From Bradyrhizobium sp. CCGB01 (GTDB taxonomy: Bacteria; Pseudomonadota; Alphaproteobacteria; Rhizobiales; Xanthobacteraceae), in assembly GCF_024199795.1 (NCBI RefSeq), contig NZ_JANADK010000001.1, positions 2,046,001-2,110,000 of the forward strand: 64,000 nucleotides of DNA, in the 5' to 3' direction. Below the pieces are notes generated by a model that saw only the letters and a list, made by a program, of their open reading frames with translations, did no database searches and had not been told where the DNA came from. Positions 25,211 through 34,313 of this stretch are shown piece by piece. Position numbers and translations under genes: made by a program. The stretch's first letter is position 1. Every line of letters starts with the position of its first letter.

Positions 25211-27464
25211 GCTCAACCTGACCAGCGCGCCCGCCCATCTGCGCCACGGCTCGAATATCGGCCAGCCGCTGACCCGCCGTGACGGCGTCCTCAAGGTGAA
25301 GGGGCAGGCGACCTACGCCGCCGACAATCATCCGCCCGGCATGCTGTTTGCCGTGATGGCGGTCTCCAGCATCGCGCGTGGCCGGGTCGCCTCGCTCGAT
25401 GTCGCCGCTGCAAAGCGCCATCCTGGGGTCGTCGACGTCATGACGCCGGACCACAAGCCGCAGCTCGCGGTCGATCCCGAGATCAAGACCAATCCCTTCG
25501 TGTTCCGGATGGAAGTGTTGCAAAGCAACGAGGTCCGCTACGCCAACCAGCCGATCGCCGTCGTGATAGCGGAAACGCTGGAGGCGGCAACGGAAGGTGC
25601 GGTGCTGCTGGCGCCGCGTTACGAGACGCTGCCCGCGCTTGTCGGCCTCGATGCCGGCGAAAGCTTCGTGCCGCCGGTGGTCGGCGTCGGCAATCCCACG
25701 GAAAATCACCGCGGCGATGTCGAGGCTGGCCTTGCCTCGGCCGAGAAGCAGATCGATACGATCTACGAGACGCCGCCGCAATATCACAACGCCATGGAGC
25801 CGCATGCGATCGTGGCTCACTGGGACGGCGACAGGCTGTCGGTCGACATGCCGACGCAGGGTCTCATGCTGTCGCTGGCGCGCATTGCGGAGCTGTTCGG
25901 CATCGCGCACGACAAGATCCACATCCGCAGTCCGTTCCTCGGCGGCGGCTTCGGCTCCAAGGGGCTGATGGCGGGGCCGCAGACCCTCGGCATCATGGCA
26001 GCCAAGCTGGTCGGCAAGCCGGTCAAGCTCGTGCTGCGCCGTGAGCAGATGTATGGCCCCGTCGGCCATCGCGCGCCGACCCGTCAGCGGCTGCGCATCG
26101 GCGCGGACGGTGACGGGCGCCTGACCGCGCTCGATCATCACGCCCGGACCGTATCGAGCACGTTCGACGACTTCTACGAGCCCGCGGCCGACGCCTCGCA
26201 TACGCTCTACGCGGCGCCTGCCATCCGCACCTCGCATGATGCCGTACGCGTCAACACCGGCACGCCGCTGTTCATGCGCGCGCCCGGCGAGGCAACCGGA
26301 TCGATTGCGCTCGAAAGTGCGATCGACGAGATCGCCTGGGCGAGCGGCATCGATCCGCTTGCCTTCCGTCTGAAGAACTATGCCGAGGTCGAGCCGATCA
26401 CGGGAAAGCCGTTCTCGTCCAAGGCGCTGCGGGCCTGCTACGAGCAGGGCGCGGCGCGCTTCGGCTGGTCGAAGCGTCCGCTCCAGCCGCGGCAGATGCG
26501 CGACGATGCCGGCCATCTGGTCGGCTGGGGCATGGGCACCGCGACCTTCCCGGCGCTGATGTTCCAGGCCGAGGCGCGTGCGGTGCTGCGCCGTGACGGC
26601 TCCGGTGCGATGGAGATCGGCGCGCACGATATGGGGCAGGGTGCCTGGACGGCGCTGGCCCAGATCGCGGCCGACGAACTCGGGCTCGACATCGACCGCG
26701 TCGAGTTCAAGGCCGGTACGTCCGACTTGCCCGACGCAGGCATCGCCGGCGGCTCGGCGCACACGGCAACCGCGGGCGCCGCGATCCACAGCGCCGGCGC
26801 GGCCGTGATTGCAAAACTCGCCGATCTCGCGACCGGTGACGAGCGCTCGCCGTTGTTCGGCGCCGGCAATGCCGGCGTGATCGCGCGCGATGGCCGATTG
26901 ATCCGGCGTGACGACGAGAGCCGCGGCGAGAGCTATGCCGAGATCCTCGCGCGCGCCGGCGTCGCCGAAATCGAGGCGCGCGGCACCGGCGCGCCGAACC
27001 CGGCCGCGATGGAGGAATATGCGATGCACGCCCACGGTGCGGTGTTCGCGGAGGTGAAGGTCGATCCCGAGCTCGGACAGATCCGCGTCAGCCGGATGGT
27101 CGGCGCCTTCGCGGCGGGGCGCATCGTCAATCCGCATCTGGTGAAGAGCCAGCTGTTCGGCGGCATGATCTGGGGCCTGTCCTTCGCGCTGCACGAGGAA
27201 GCCATCACCGATCGTCGCAGCGGCCGGATCATGAATGCCAATCTCGGCGAGTACCACATCCCCGTGAATGCCGACGTGCCGCCGCTCGACGTGATCACGG
27301 TCGAGGAGCACGATCCGCATGTGAATGCGCTTGGCATCAAGGGTGTCGGCGAGATCGGCATCACTGGCAGCGCCGGTGCGGTCGCCAACGCCGTCTGGCA
27401 TGCGACCGGCGTGCGCGTCCGCCGTTTCCCGATCAGGATCGAGGAACTGCTGACGCAGATCTGA
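25203..27464 (+). CDS. paoC: Aldehyde oxidoreductase molybdenum subunit (PaoC-like)
   Basis: A 753-residue large subunit of the xanthine oxidase family binding the molybdenum cytosine dinucleotide cofactor. Visible features are the substrate-domain start NIGQPLTRRDGVLKVKGQATYAAD, the cofactor loop FLGGGFGSKG, and the C-terminal KGVGEIGITG containing the catalytic Glu. The ATG at 25203 lies inside the end of paoB, with tight coupling. It probably oxidises aldehydes to acids, possibly those released by the amine-catabolic genes downstream. A dedicated cofactor maturation factor (PaoD/XdhC type) is not adjacent. Confidence 0.92.
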   Translation: MPELNLTSAPAHLRHGSNIGQPLTRRDGVLKVKGQATYAADNHPPGMLFAVMAVSSIARGRVASLDVAAAKRHPGVVDVMTPDHKPQLAVDPEIKTNPFVFRMEVLQSNEVRYANQPIAVVIAETLEAATEGAVLLAPRYETLPALVGLDAGESFVPPVVGVGNPTENHRGDVEAGLASAEKQIDTIYETPPQYHNAMEPHAIVAHWDGDRLSVDMPTQGLMLSLARIAELFGIAHDKIHIRSPFLGGGFGSKGLMAGPQTLGIMAAKLVGKPVKLVLRREQMYGPVGHRAPTRQRLRIGADGDGRLTALDHHARTVSSTFDDFYEPAADASHTLYAAPAIRTSHDAVRVNTGTPLFMRAPGEATGSIALESAIDEIAWASGIDPLAFRLKNYAEVEPITGKPFSSKALRACYEQGAARFGWSKRPLQPRQMRDDAGHLVGWGMGTATFPALMFQAEARAVLRRDGSGAMEIGAHDMGQGAWTALAQIAADELGLDIDRVEFKAGTSDLPDAGIAGGSAHTATAGAAIHSAGAAVIAKLADLATGDERSPLFGAGNAGVIARDGRLIRRDDESRGESYAEILARAGVAEIEARGTGAPNPAAMEEYAMHAHGAVFAEVKVDPELGQIRVSRMVGAFAAGRIVNPHLVKSQLFGGMIWGLSFALHEEAITDRRSGRIMNANLGEYHIPVNADVPPLDVITVEEHDPHVNALGIKGVGEIGITGSAGAVANAVWHATGVRVRRFPIRIEELLTQI

Positions 27465-27504
27465 CGCAGCAGGCGGGGCGAGATCTTCTCGCTCCGCCGG
27501 GACG

Positions 27505-27657
27505 TCAGTTCATCTTCCTGCGCACGGCCTTGATCGCCTCGCGCTGCGTCTCGATGTATTCGGCGATGGCTTTGCGCAGCTCGCGCGAACGGAGCTTGTC
27601 GGCATCGCGCTGCACTTCGTCGAGCGCGGCTTCTGCATTGGCGAGCGTGATCGTCAT
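27505..27657 (-). CDS. Small charged helical protein (50 aa), function unknown
   Basis: A 50-residue frame that starts MTITLANAEAALDEVQRDAD and ends AVRRKMN. It is almost wholly helical and charged, with no Cys or hydrophobic segment. The composition is protein-like and the third codon positions are GC-rich as in the neighbours. The ribosome site is weak (ACAGGG, 8 bp upstream). It occupies the otherwise empty gap after paoC; the remainder of 27465-27808 shows no gene. Confidence 0.5.
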   Translation of the reverse strand: MTITLANAEAALDEVQRDADKLRSRELRKAIAEYIETQREAIKAVRRKMN

Positions 27658-27808
27658 CCGCGAACCCTGTTACGAAGCGTCCCCGGAACGCGAGCAGTCC
27701 GGGGCTACGGCCCGCAACATATAGCGGCTTGGCCCGCGAAAATTGAGATGGCTCAATCTCCGTAAGAAACCGGTGGCTCCGTAAGATCCCGGATAGCGCC
27801 GCTGTGTT

Positions 27809-28357
27809 TCAGAATGTCGGCGGCGTGCAGGCCGAGATCACTTCGCACGGCTTGCCGCCGACACAGCGGAAGCGATGCGGGCGGCGGCTCTCGAAATAAT
27901 AGGCATCGCCGGGATTGAGAATGCGGCGCTCGTCCTCGACGGTGACTTCGAGCTTGCCTGAGATCACGATGCCGCCTTCCTCGCCGTCATGGACGAGATG
28001 GACGCGCCCTGTGTCGCTGCCGGGCTCGTAACGCTCTTTCAGGATCTGGAGGCTGCGGCCGAACAGATTGTCGCCGACTTGCTGATAGGAGATCGGCTTC
28101 TTGCCGACCTCGGTCAGCTCCTCCGCACGGTAGAAGATCTTGCGCCGTGACTCCGGCTCCAGCGCGAAGAACTCGGCGAGTCCCATCGGGATGCCGTCGA
28201 GGATGCGCTTGAGCGCGCCGACCGACGGGTTCATCTGGTTGGATTCGATCAGCGAAATCGTCGAATTGGTGACGCCGGCGCGCTTGGCGAGCTCGCGCTG
28301 CGACAGCTTGTGGCGCGCCCGGATGAATCGCAGCCGTCCACCGATGTCGACGCTCAT
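27809..28357 (-). CDS. XRE-cupin transcriptional regulator (PuuR-like)
   Basis: A 182-residue two-domain regulator. An XRE helix-turn-helix (about 7-62: LRFIRARHKLSQRELAKRAG, NSTISLIESNQMNPSV) is joined to a C-terminal cupin (about 110-178) with HLVHDGEEGGIVISG and FESRRPHRFRCVG. This layout is shared by PuuR, which represses putrescine catabolism on binding the amine. It diverges from an omega-aminotransferase gene, its likely target, across 149 bp that hold a TTGCG-N5-CGCAA dyad. Start ATG has AGGACAAGGGC upstream. Confidence 0.9.
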   Translation of the reverse strand: MSVDIGGRLRFIRARHKLSQRELAKRAGVTNSTISLIESNQMNPSVGALKRILDGIPMGLAEFFALEPESRRKIFYRAEELTEVGKKPISYQQVGDNLFGRSLQILKERYEPGSDTGRVHLVHDGEEGGIVISGKLEVTVEDERRILNPGDAYYFESRRPHRFRCVGGKPCEVISACTPPTF

Positions 28358-28380
28358 GCCCTTGTCCTGTGTTGCAGGTG

Positions 28381-28395
28381 TTGCGGATCGCGCAA
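28381..28395. promoter_or_regulatory. Candidate operator between XRE-cupin gene and aminotransferase
   Basis: TTGCG-GATCG-CGCAA, a perfect 5-bp dyad 24 bp upstream of the regulator start and about 110 bp before the aminotransferase. Suitable for autoregulation by the divergent XRE-cupin protein. Confidence 0.35.
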
Positions 28396-28506
28396 ATATG
28401 GACCGGCTGCCCCTGTGAAATCAATGGCTTGCAGGTCACCAGAAAAGGACTTGTTGCCCTCCGGCAGCCGTGGCTCTGCTATCCCGTCAGCAAAGGAGCG
28501 TGGCCC

Positions 28507-29835
28507 GTGACCGTTCATCAGATTCCGAACACTATCAAGACCGACTCGTTCTGGATGCCGTTCACGGCCAACCGCCAGTTCAAGAAGGCGCCGCGCCTGT
28601 TCTCCTCGGCCGAGGGCATGCATTACACCACCGTCGACGGCCGCAAGGTGATCGACGGCTCCGCCGGCCTCTGGTGCGTCAATGCCGGCCATGGCCGCAA
28701 GCAGATCGCCGCTGCGGTGGAGCGCCAGCTCATGACGCTGGACTTCGCGCCGTCGTTCCAGATGGGCCATCCGCTGGCATTCGACTTCGCCGAGCGCCTC
28801 GCCGAGATCGCGCCGAAGGGCCTCGACCGCATCTTCTTCACCAATTCCGGCTCCGAGTCGGTCGATACCGCGCTGAAGATCGCACTCGCCTATCACCGCG
28901 CCAATGGACAGGCGAGCCGTACCCGCCTGATCGGCCGCGAGCGCGGCTATCACGGCGTCGGCTTCGGCGGCACCTCGGTCGGCGGCATGGTCGCCAACCG
29001 CCGCGCCTTTGCGACCCTGCTGCCGGGCGTCGACCACATCCGCCACACCCATGATCTCACCCGCAACGCCTTCGCCAAGGATCAGCCCGAGCATGGTGCC
29101 GAGCTCGCCGACGATCTCGAGCGTTTGGTGGCCTTGCACGGTGCGGAGACCATCGCCGCCGTCATCGTCGAGCCGGTGCCGGGCTCGACCGCGGTGCTGC
29201 CGCCGCCGAAGGGCTATCTCAAGCGCCTGCGCGAGATCTGCGACAAGCACGGTATCCTGCTGATCTTCGACGAGGTCATCACCGGCTTCGGCCGCCTTGG
29301 CACACCGTTCGCCGCCCAGTTCTTCGGCGTGACGCCTGATATGATGACGACGGCCAAGGGCATCACCAACGGCACCATTCCCTGCGGCGCGGTGTTCGCG
29401 AGCCGCAAGGTGCATGACGGGATGATGGTCGGCCCCGAGAACCAGATGGAGCTGTTCCACGGCTACACCTATTCGGCGCATCCGACCGCCTGCGCCGCCG
29501 GCATCGCGACGCTCGACATCTACAAGGATGAAGGCCTGCTCACGCGCGGTGCGTCGATCGCCGAATACTGGCGCGATGCGCTGCATTCGCTCAAGGGCCT
29601 GCCGAACGTCGTCGACATCCGCAATTGCGGCCTGATGGGCGCAGTCGAATTGGCGCCGCGCGACGGCGTGGCCGGCGCGCGCGGCTATGACGTCATGGTC
29701 GACTGCTTCAACACCGGCCTCTATCTGCGCATGAGCGGCGATAGCTTCGCGATGTCGCCTCCGCTCATCGTCGAGAAGAGCGACATCGACCAGATGGTCT
29801 CGATCCTCGGCGACGCCATCAAGAAGGTGGCCTGA
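28507..29835 (+). CDS. Class III omega-aminotransferase (beta-alanine/amine:pyruvate type)
   Basis: A 442-residue PLP enzyme of aminotransferase class III. Motifs: FTNSGSESVDTALKIALAYHR (cofactor phosphate region), RERGYHGVGFGG, LLIFDEVITGFGRLG with the Asp that bonds the pyridine nitrogen, and TTAKGITNGTIPCGAV with the Schiff-base Lys. The N-terminal FWMPFTANRQFKKAPR is typical of beta-alanine:pyruvate or putrescine-type members. GTG start at 28507 is chosen because AAAGGAG lies 9-10 bases before it; upstream in-frame sequence overlaps the promoter. With a PuuR-like regulator opposite, a diamine or omega-amino acid substrate is likely. Confidence 0.9.
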   Translation: MTVHQIPNTIKTDSFWMPFTANRQFKKAPRLFSSAEGMHYTTVDGRKVIDGSAGLWCVNAGHGRKQIAAAVERQLMTLDFAPSFQMGHPLAFDFAERLAEIAPKGLDRIFFTNSGSESVDTALKIALAYHRANGQASRTRLIGRERGYHGVGFGGTSVGGMVANRRAFATLLPGVDHIRHTHDLTRNAFAKDQPEHGAELADDLERLVALHGAETIAAVIVEPVPGSTAVLPPPKGYLKRLREICDKHGILLIFDEVITGFGRLGTPFAAQFFGVTPDMMTTAKGITNGTIPCGAVFASRKVHDGMMVGPENQMELFHGYTYSAHPTACAAGIATLDIYKDEGLLTRGASIAEYWRDALHSLKGLPNVVDIRNCGLMGAVELAPRDGVAGARGYDVMVDCFNTGLYLRMSGDSFAMSPPLIVEKSDIDQMVSILGDAIKKVA

Positions 29836-29904
29836 TAATTGCTCTCGCCGTTGCGGAGTTTCTTTTGCAGCGGCGAGCGTGATGCCGCGGGAGTTTGACG
29901 AAGC

Positions 29905-31170
29905 GTGAAAGTTCTGATCCTCGGCAGCGGTGTCATCGGTGTCACCTCTGCCTACTACCTCGCACGTGCCGGCCACGAAGTGACGGTTGTCGACCGTCAA
30001 CCGGAGCCGGCGCTGGAAACCTCCTTTGCCAATGCGGGCGAGGTATCGCCCGGCTATTCCTCGCCCTGGGCGGGCCCCGGTGTGCCGGTGAAGGCGGTCA
30101 AGTGGCTTCTGATGAAGTACGGCCCGCTGGTGATCCGGCCCAATCTGGATCCCGTGATGTGGGTCTGGCTGCTCAAGATGCTGCGCAACTGCACCAGCGC
30201 GCGTTACGCGGTCAACAAGAGCCGGATGATCCCGATCGCGGAGTACAGCCGCGATTGTCTGCGCGATCTGCGCCGCGACATCGGCATTCAATATGACGAG
30301 CGCGCGCAGGGCACGCTCCAGCTGTTCCGCTACCAACAGCAGCTCGACGGCACGGCCGAGGATATCGCCGTGCTCAAGCAATATGGCGTGCCATTTGAAG
30401 TGCTGAGCCGCGAGGGCTGTATCGCGGCCGAGCCGGCGCTTGCCGGCGTGAAGGAGAAGTTCGCCGGCGGACTTCGCCTGCCGCAGGACGAGACCGGCGA
30501 CTGCCACATGTTCACGCAGGCGCTGGCCAAGCATGCCGAGGCGCTCGGCGTGCGCTTCATGTTCAACACCGGCATCGACCGCATCGTCACCGACGGCGCG
30601 CGCGTCAGCGGTGTCGCGACCAGCGCAGGGATGTTGCAGGCGGACGCCTACGTGCTCGCGCTCGGAAGCTGGTCGTCGCGGCTCGTCGCGCCGCTCGGCA
30701 TCTCCTTGCCGGTCTACCCGGTGAAAGGCTACTCGATCACGGTGCCGATCAAGGACGCTTCCGGTGCGCCGGAATCGACCGTGATGGACGAGAGCTACAA
30801 GGTCGCGATCACCCGTCTCGGCAATCGCATCCGCGTCGGCGGCACCGCCGAAATCTCCGGCTTTTCGACCAAGCTCTACGACGCGCGCCGCGCCACGCTC
30901 GATCACTCCTTGACCGATCTGTTCCCGCGCGGCGGCGATTTGTCCAAGGCGACGTTCTGGAGCGGTCTGCGGCCGATGACGCCGGACGGTCCGCCCGTGA
31001 TCGGTCCGACGCAATACGCCAATCTCCACCTCAACACCGGCCACGGCACGCTCGGCTGGACCATGTCCTGCGGCTCCGGCCGCGTGCTCGCGGACATGCT
31101 GTCGGGCAGGAAGCCGGAGGTCGATGTGAGCGCCCTGACGGTGGACCGGTATAATCACCGGTTTGGCTAA
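29905..31170 (+). CDS. dadA: D-amino acid dehydrogenase, DadA-like
   Basis: A 421-residue FAD flavoprotein of the DAO family. The dinucleotide motif is [21 protein letters not shown] at the N-terminus, with [20 protein letters not shown] just after it and the C-terminal [14 protein letters not shown] and [17 protein letters not shown]. These are DadA hallmarks. It converts D-amino acids to 2-oxo acids and passes electrons to the respiratory chain. GTG start. It lies 69 bp after the aminotransferase, probably in the same unit. No alanine racemase is adjacent. Confidence 0.9.
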   Translation: MKVLILGSGVIGVTSAYYLARAGHEVTVVDRQPEPALETSFANAGEVSPGYSSPWAGPGVPVKAVKWLLMKYGPLVIRPNLDPVMWVWLLKMLRNCTSARYAVNKSRMIPIAEYSRDCLRDLRRDIGIQYDERAQGTLQLFRYQQQLDGTAEDIAVLKQYGVPFEVLSREGCIAAEPALAGVKEKFAGGLRLPQDETGDCHMFTQALAKHAEALGVRFMFNTGIDRIVTDGARVSGVATSAGMLQADAYVLALGSWSSRLVAPLGISLPVYPVKGYSITVPIKDASGAPESTVMDESYKVAITRLGNRIRVGGTAEISGFSTKLYDARRATLDHSLTDLFPRGGDLSKATFWSGLRPMTPDGPPVIGPTQYANLHLNTGHGTLGWTMSCGSGRVLADMLSGRKPEVDVSALTVDRYNHRFG

Positions 31171-31183
31171 GACTCTATCCGCT

Positions 31184-31269
31184 CGTCATTGCGAGAAGCG
31201 AAGCGACGAAGCAATCCAGACTCTTTCCGCGGAGACAGTCTGGATTGCTTCGCTGCGCTCGCAATGACG
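31184..31269. repeat. Large perfect-stem intergenic repeat
   Basis: Left arm CGTCATTGCGAG...GAAGCAATCCAGACT, right arm AGTCTGGATTGCTTC...CTCGCAATGACG, around CTTTCCGCGGAGAC. A long hairpin forms on either strand between the convergent dadA and XRE genes. It is a common alphaproteobacterial element and may serve as a transcription end. Confidence 0.75.
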
Positions 31270-31316
31270 ATGTGGAAGCATCGTCGTTCTCTTTCGTAAG
31301 AACGAGGGGAGAAGAA

Positions 31317-31976
31317 CTACCCGGCCCCCGTCACGCAATTCACCCAAAGCACCACGGCCTTCGCATCCTGCGCCGGGTTGGAAAACCGGTGCGGCCTTCG
31401 GCTTGCAAATCTAAAGCTGTCGCCGGTCTTCAGCGACCACGTCTCGCTGTCCACCGTCAGCATCATCTCGCCTTCGAGGACGAGTCCGGCCTCTTCGCCG
31501 TCATGGGTGTAGAGCTCGTCGCCGGTGGAGCCGCCGGGCTCCAGATGCACCAGGAACAAATTGAGCCGGTTGTCGGCGCTGGCCGGGCTCAGCAATTGCT
31601 TGGACACGCCGGTGCGCCAGAGCTTCAGCTCGGGCCGTTGCAGCCCGCGCGTGACGACCTGATCTGATGCGCCGTCGGCACTCGGGCTCGCGCCGAATAG
31701 CGCGGCGATGCCGACGCCGAGCACGTCGGCCAGGGTTGCCAGCACGCGCAGGGAGGGTGACGACAGGCCACGCTCGATCTGGCTGAGAAAGCCGATCGAA
31801 AGATCCGTGCGCGCTGCGACGGTCTCGAGCGAGAATTGCCTGACACGCCTGAGATCGCGGATGCGACGGCCGACCGCGACGTCCATTGCAGGCTCCGTCG
31901 GCTTCGCGGCAGCCTTCTTGACCTTCCTGACCGGCTTTGCGGCGGCCGGTTTGCGCATTCTTTTGCCACCGCTCAC
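31317..31976 (-). CDS. XRE-cupin transcriptional regulator
   Basis: A 219-residue regulator. A Lys/Ala/Pro-rich N-terminal tail (1-30) precedes an XRE helix-turn-helix (about 34-90: RRIRDLRRVRQFSLETVAAR, SIGFLSQIERGLSSPSL) and a cupin (about 140-210: YTHDGEEAGLVLEGEM, FRFASRRPHRFSNP). It resembles the XRE-cupin gene at 27809 but is not a close copy. GTG start at 31976 is favoured by AAGGAAG upstream; ATG 31958 is an alternative. It diverges from an amino acid ABC transporter across paired TTCA-N6-TGAA dyads that should be its operators. Confidence 0.88.
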   Translation of the reverse strand: MSGGKRMRKPAAAKPVRKVKKAAAKPTEPAMDVAVGRRIRDLRRVRQFSLETVAARTDLSIGFLSQIERGLSSPSLRVLATLADVLGVGIAALFGASPSADGASDQVVTRGLQRPELKLWRTGVSKQLLSPASADNRLNLFLVHLEPGGSTGDELYTHDGEEAGLVLEGEMMLTVDSETWSLKTGDSFRFASRRPHRFSNPAQDAKAVVLWVNCVTGAG

Positions 31977-31990
31977 GTCAAACCGCTTCC

Positions 31991-32057
31991 TTCATGTGCA
32001 TGAAAACCGCTTGCATCGTCCGCGAAAGTGTGACCAAATTTTCATATTGGTGAAAAT
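31991..32057. promoter_or_regulatory. Paired TTCA-N6-TGAA operators
   Basis: Two dyads with identical geometry: TTCATGTGCATGAA (31991-32004) and TTCATATTGGTGAA (32041-32054; extended ATTTTCA-N6-TGAAAAT at 32038-32057). Their centres are exactly 50 bp apart, between the XRE-cupin gene and the divergent ABC transporter. This is the arrangement expected for cooperative binding by the neighbouring regulator. Confidence 0.55.
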
Positions 32058-32137
32058 AGGCCGAAACGGCTTGGCCCGCAACGTCTGATCACGACATGCG
32101 CGAGCGCCGTCATCGGCCGGACCCAAAGGGGGATGCG

Positions 32138-32896
32138 ATGAAGCGTTTTGGTCTGGCCGCGGTCGCGGCGCTCGCACTGGCAGCGATGGCTCCGGCCTCG
32201 GCGCAGCAGGTGCTGAAGGTCGGCTCGACGCCGACCGGCATTCCCTTCACCTTCCTCGATACCAAGACCAACACCATCCAGGGCATCATGGTCGATCTCG
32301 TGACTGAAGTGGGCAAGGATGCCGGCTTCAACGTGCAGATCGAGCCGATGCAGTTCTCGGCGCTGATCCCGTCGCTGACCTCGAGCAAGATCGACATCAT
32401 CGCGGCGGCGATGTTCATCACCGCGCCGCGGAAAGAGGTCGTCGACTTCTCCGACCCGATCTATACCTATGGCGAGGGCCTCGTGGTGCCGAAGAGCGAC
32501 ACCAAGGCCTATGTCACGCAGGATGATCTGAAGGGCGAGACGGTCGGTGCCCAGGTCGGCACCGCCTTCGTCGATGCGCTGAAGAAGTCCGGCCTGTTCG
32601 CCGACGTCAAGGCTTACGACACCATCCCGGATATCCTGCGCGACGTGAACACGGGCCGCCTCAAGGCCGGCTACGCCGATTATCCGATCCTCGCCTACAA
32701 TCTGAAGCAGGGCGGTTTCCCCGAGGTGCGTCTCGTCGACGGCTACAAGCCCGTCACCGTCGGCTCGGTCGGCATCGGCGTCCGCAAGGGCGAGGCCGCG
32801 CTGCTCGGCAAGATCAACGCCTCGCTCGCGAAGCTGAAGGCCAACGGCACCATCGACAAGATCCTCGACAAATGGGGCCTCAAGGCCCAGGGCTGA
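32138..32896 (+). CDS. Polar amino acid ABC transporter, periplasmic binding protein
   Basis: A 252-residue family 3 solute-binding protein. A signal peptide (MKRFGLAAVAALALAAMAPASA) precedes a two-lobed domain beginning LKVGSTPTGIPFTFLD and containing GIMVDLVTEVGKDAG, FSALIPSLTSSKIDIIAA and RKEVVDFSDPIY. GGGGGATGCG before the ATG is a good ribosome site. The permease and ATPase genes follow. Ligand could be an amino acid, opine or diamine-related compound; the neighbourhood favours an amine-bearing substrate. Confidence 0.92.
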   Translation: MKRFGLAAVAALALAAMAPASAQQVLKVGSTPTGIPFTFLDTKTNTIQGIMVDLVTEVGKDAGFNVQIEPMQFSALIPSLTSSKIDIIAAAMFITAPRKEVVDFSDPIYTYGEGLVVPKSDTKAYVTQDDLKGETVGAQVGTAFVDALKKSGLFADVKAYDTIPDILRDVNTGRLKAGYADYPILAYNLKQGGFPEVRLVDGYKPVTVGSVGIGVRKGEAALLGKINASLAKLKANGTIDKILDKWGLKAQG

Positions 32897-32918
32897 CAGA
32901 GGCTGATCGAGCTTTACG

Positions 32919-33572
32919 ATGAAAGGCTTCTGGCACGACGCTGTCGAGTTCTTCCCGATCCTGATGAACGGCGTCGCGTTGACGATCGTCGTCACCATCG
33001 GCTCGCTGTTGCTCTCGACGGTGCTGGGCCTGATCTGGGCGATGATGCGGGTCTCGGGCATCCGTGTCCTGTCGATGCTCAGCGCCAGCCTGATCAACGT
33101 AATCCGCGGCATCCCGATCATCGTGCTGCTGTTCTACCTCTACTTCGTGATGCCGGATCTTGGCGTCACGCTGTCGGCTCTGCAGGCCTCGATCCTCGGG
33201 CTCGGCATCGCCTATTCGGCCTACCAGGCTGAAAACTTCCGCGCCGGCATCGAGGCGATCGACAAGGGTCAGATCGAGGCCGCGCAATCGATCGGCATGG
33301 GCTGGTGGCTCACCATGCGCCGCGTGGTGCTGCCGCAGGCAGTGCGCATCGTGCTGCCGCCCTACGGCAATGTCATGATCATGATGCTGAAGGACTCTTC
33401 GCAAGCCTCCACCATCACGGTCGCCGAGCTCGCGTTGCAAGGCAAGCTGATCGCCTCCTCGACCTTCAAGAACACCAACGTGTTCACGCTGGTGGCGCTG
33501 ATGTATCTCACCATGAGCATCCCGCTGATCCTGCTGGTCCGTCATTTCGAGAAACGGGCCGGCAAGCGATGA
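32919..33572 (+). CDS. Polar amino acid ABC transporter permease
   Basis: A 217-residue inner-membrane protein with about five helices and the ATPase-docking EAA loop [24 protein letters not shown]. It is of the His/Glu/Gln/opine permease type. Only one permease gene is present, so the channel is probably a homodimer. Its stop overlaps the ATPase start as ATGA. Confidence 0.92.
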   Translation: MKGFWHDAVEFFPILMNGVALTIVVTIGSLLLSTVLGLIWAMMRVSGIRVLSMLSASLINVIRGIPIIVLLFYLYFVMPDLGVTLSALQASILGLGIAYSAYQAENFRAGIEAIDKGQIEAAQSIGMGWWLTMRRVVLPQAVRIVLPPYGNVMIMMLKDSSQASTITVAELALQGKLIASSTFKNTNVFTLVALMYLTMSIPLILLVRHFEKRAGKR

Positions 33573-34300
33573 TCGAGCTCAGCGACGTCCACAAGAGCTT
33601 TGGCAAGGTCGAGGTGCTCAAGGGCATCACGGCCTCCGTCCAGAAGGGCGAGGTGGTCTGCATCATCGGCCCCTCGGGCTCCGGCAAGTCCACTATCCTG
33701 CGCTGTATCAACGGTCTCGAAAGCTATGACCGCGGCGAGATCAGCGTCGAGGGCCTCAAGGTGGACCGCGACGCGCCGTCGATCGTGTCGATCCGCACCC
33801 AGGTCTCGATGGTGTTTCAGCGCTTCAACCTGTTCCCGCATCGGACAGTGCTCGAAAACGTCGTCGAGGGGCCGCTGTTCGTGAAGAAGGAGCCGCGCGC
33901 GCAGGCGTTCGAGCGGGGCCGCGCGCTGCTCGCCCGCGTCGGGCTCGCCGAGAAAGCCGACGTGCATCCGCCGCAGCTCTCCGGCGGCCAGCAGCAGCGC
34001 GTCGCGATCGCGCGGGCGCTGGCGATGCAGCCCAAGGCCATCCTGTTCGACGAGCCGACCTCGGCGCTCGATCCCGAGCTCGTCGGCGACGTCCTCGGCG
34101 TGATGCGCAAGCTCGCCGATGAGGGCATGACCATGGTCGTCGTCACCCACGAGATGGGTTTTGCCCGCGACGTCGCCGACCGCGTGCTGTTCATCGACGG
34201 CGGGGTCATCGTCGAGCAGGGGCCGGCCAAGGCGCTGCTCAATCAACCCCAGCATCCGCGGACGCAGGACTTCTTGCGCCGCGTGCTACATCCGCTCTGA
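33569..34300 (+). CDS. Polar amino acid ABC transporter ATP-binding protein
   Basis: A 243-residue ABC ATPase: Walker [11 protein letters not shown]-loop [11 protein letters not shown], signature [15 protein letters not shown], Walker [13 protein letters not shown], and switch His in VVTHEMGFA. It closely matches GlnQ/HisP-type subunits. The ATG at 33569 overlaps the permease stop, ensuring matched synthesis. A FAD oxidase gene follows after 13 bp, so import and oxidation of the substrate appear co-expressed. Confidence 0.93.
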   Translation: MIELSDVHKSFGKVEVLKGITASVQKGEVVCIIGPSGSGKSTILRCINGLESYDRGEISVEGLKVDRDAPSIVSIRTQVSMVFQRFNLFPHRTVLENVVEGPLFVKKEPRAQAFERGRALLARVGLAEKADVHPPQLSGGQQQRVAIARALAMQPKAILFDEPTSALDPELVGDVLGVMRKLADEGMTMVVVTHEMGFARDVADRVLFIDGGVIVEQGPAKALLNQPQHPRTQDFLRRVLHPL

Positions 34301-34313
34301 CCGGACCTTTGTA

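Noticed and set aside
28354..31158. 934-codon minus-strand open frame over the aminotransferase and dadA
   Set aside because: It runs through two well-supported genes and into the XRE-cupin gene; composition is that of an antisense frame.
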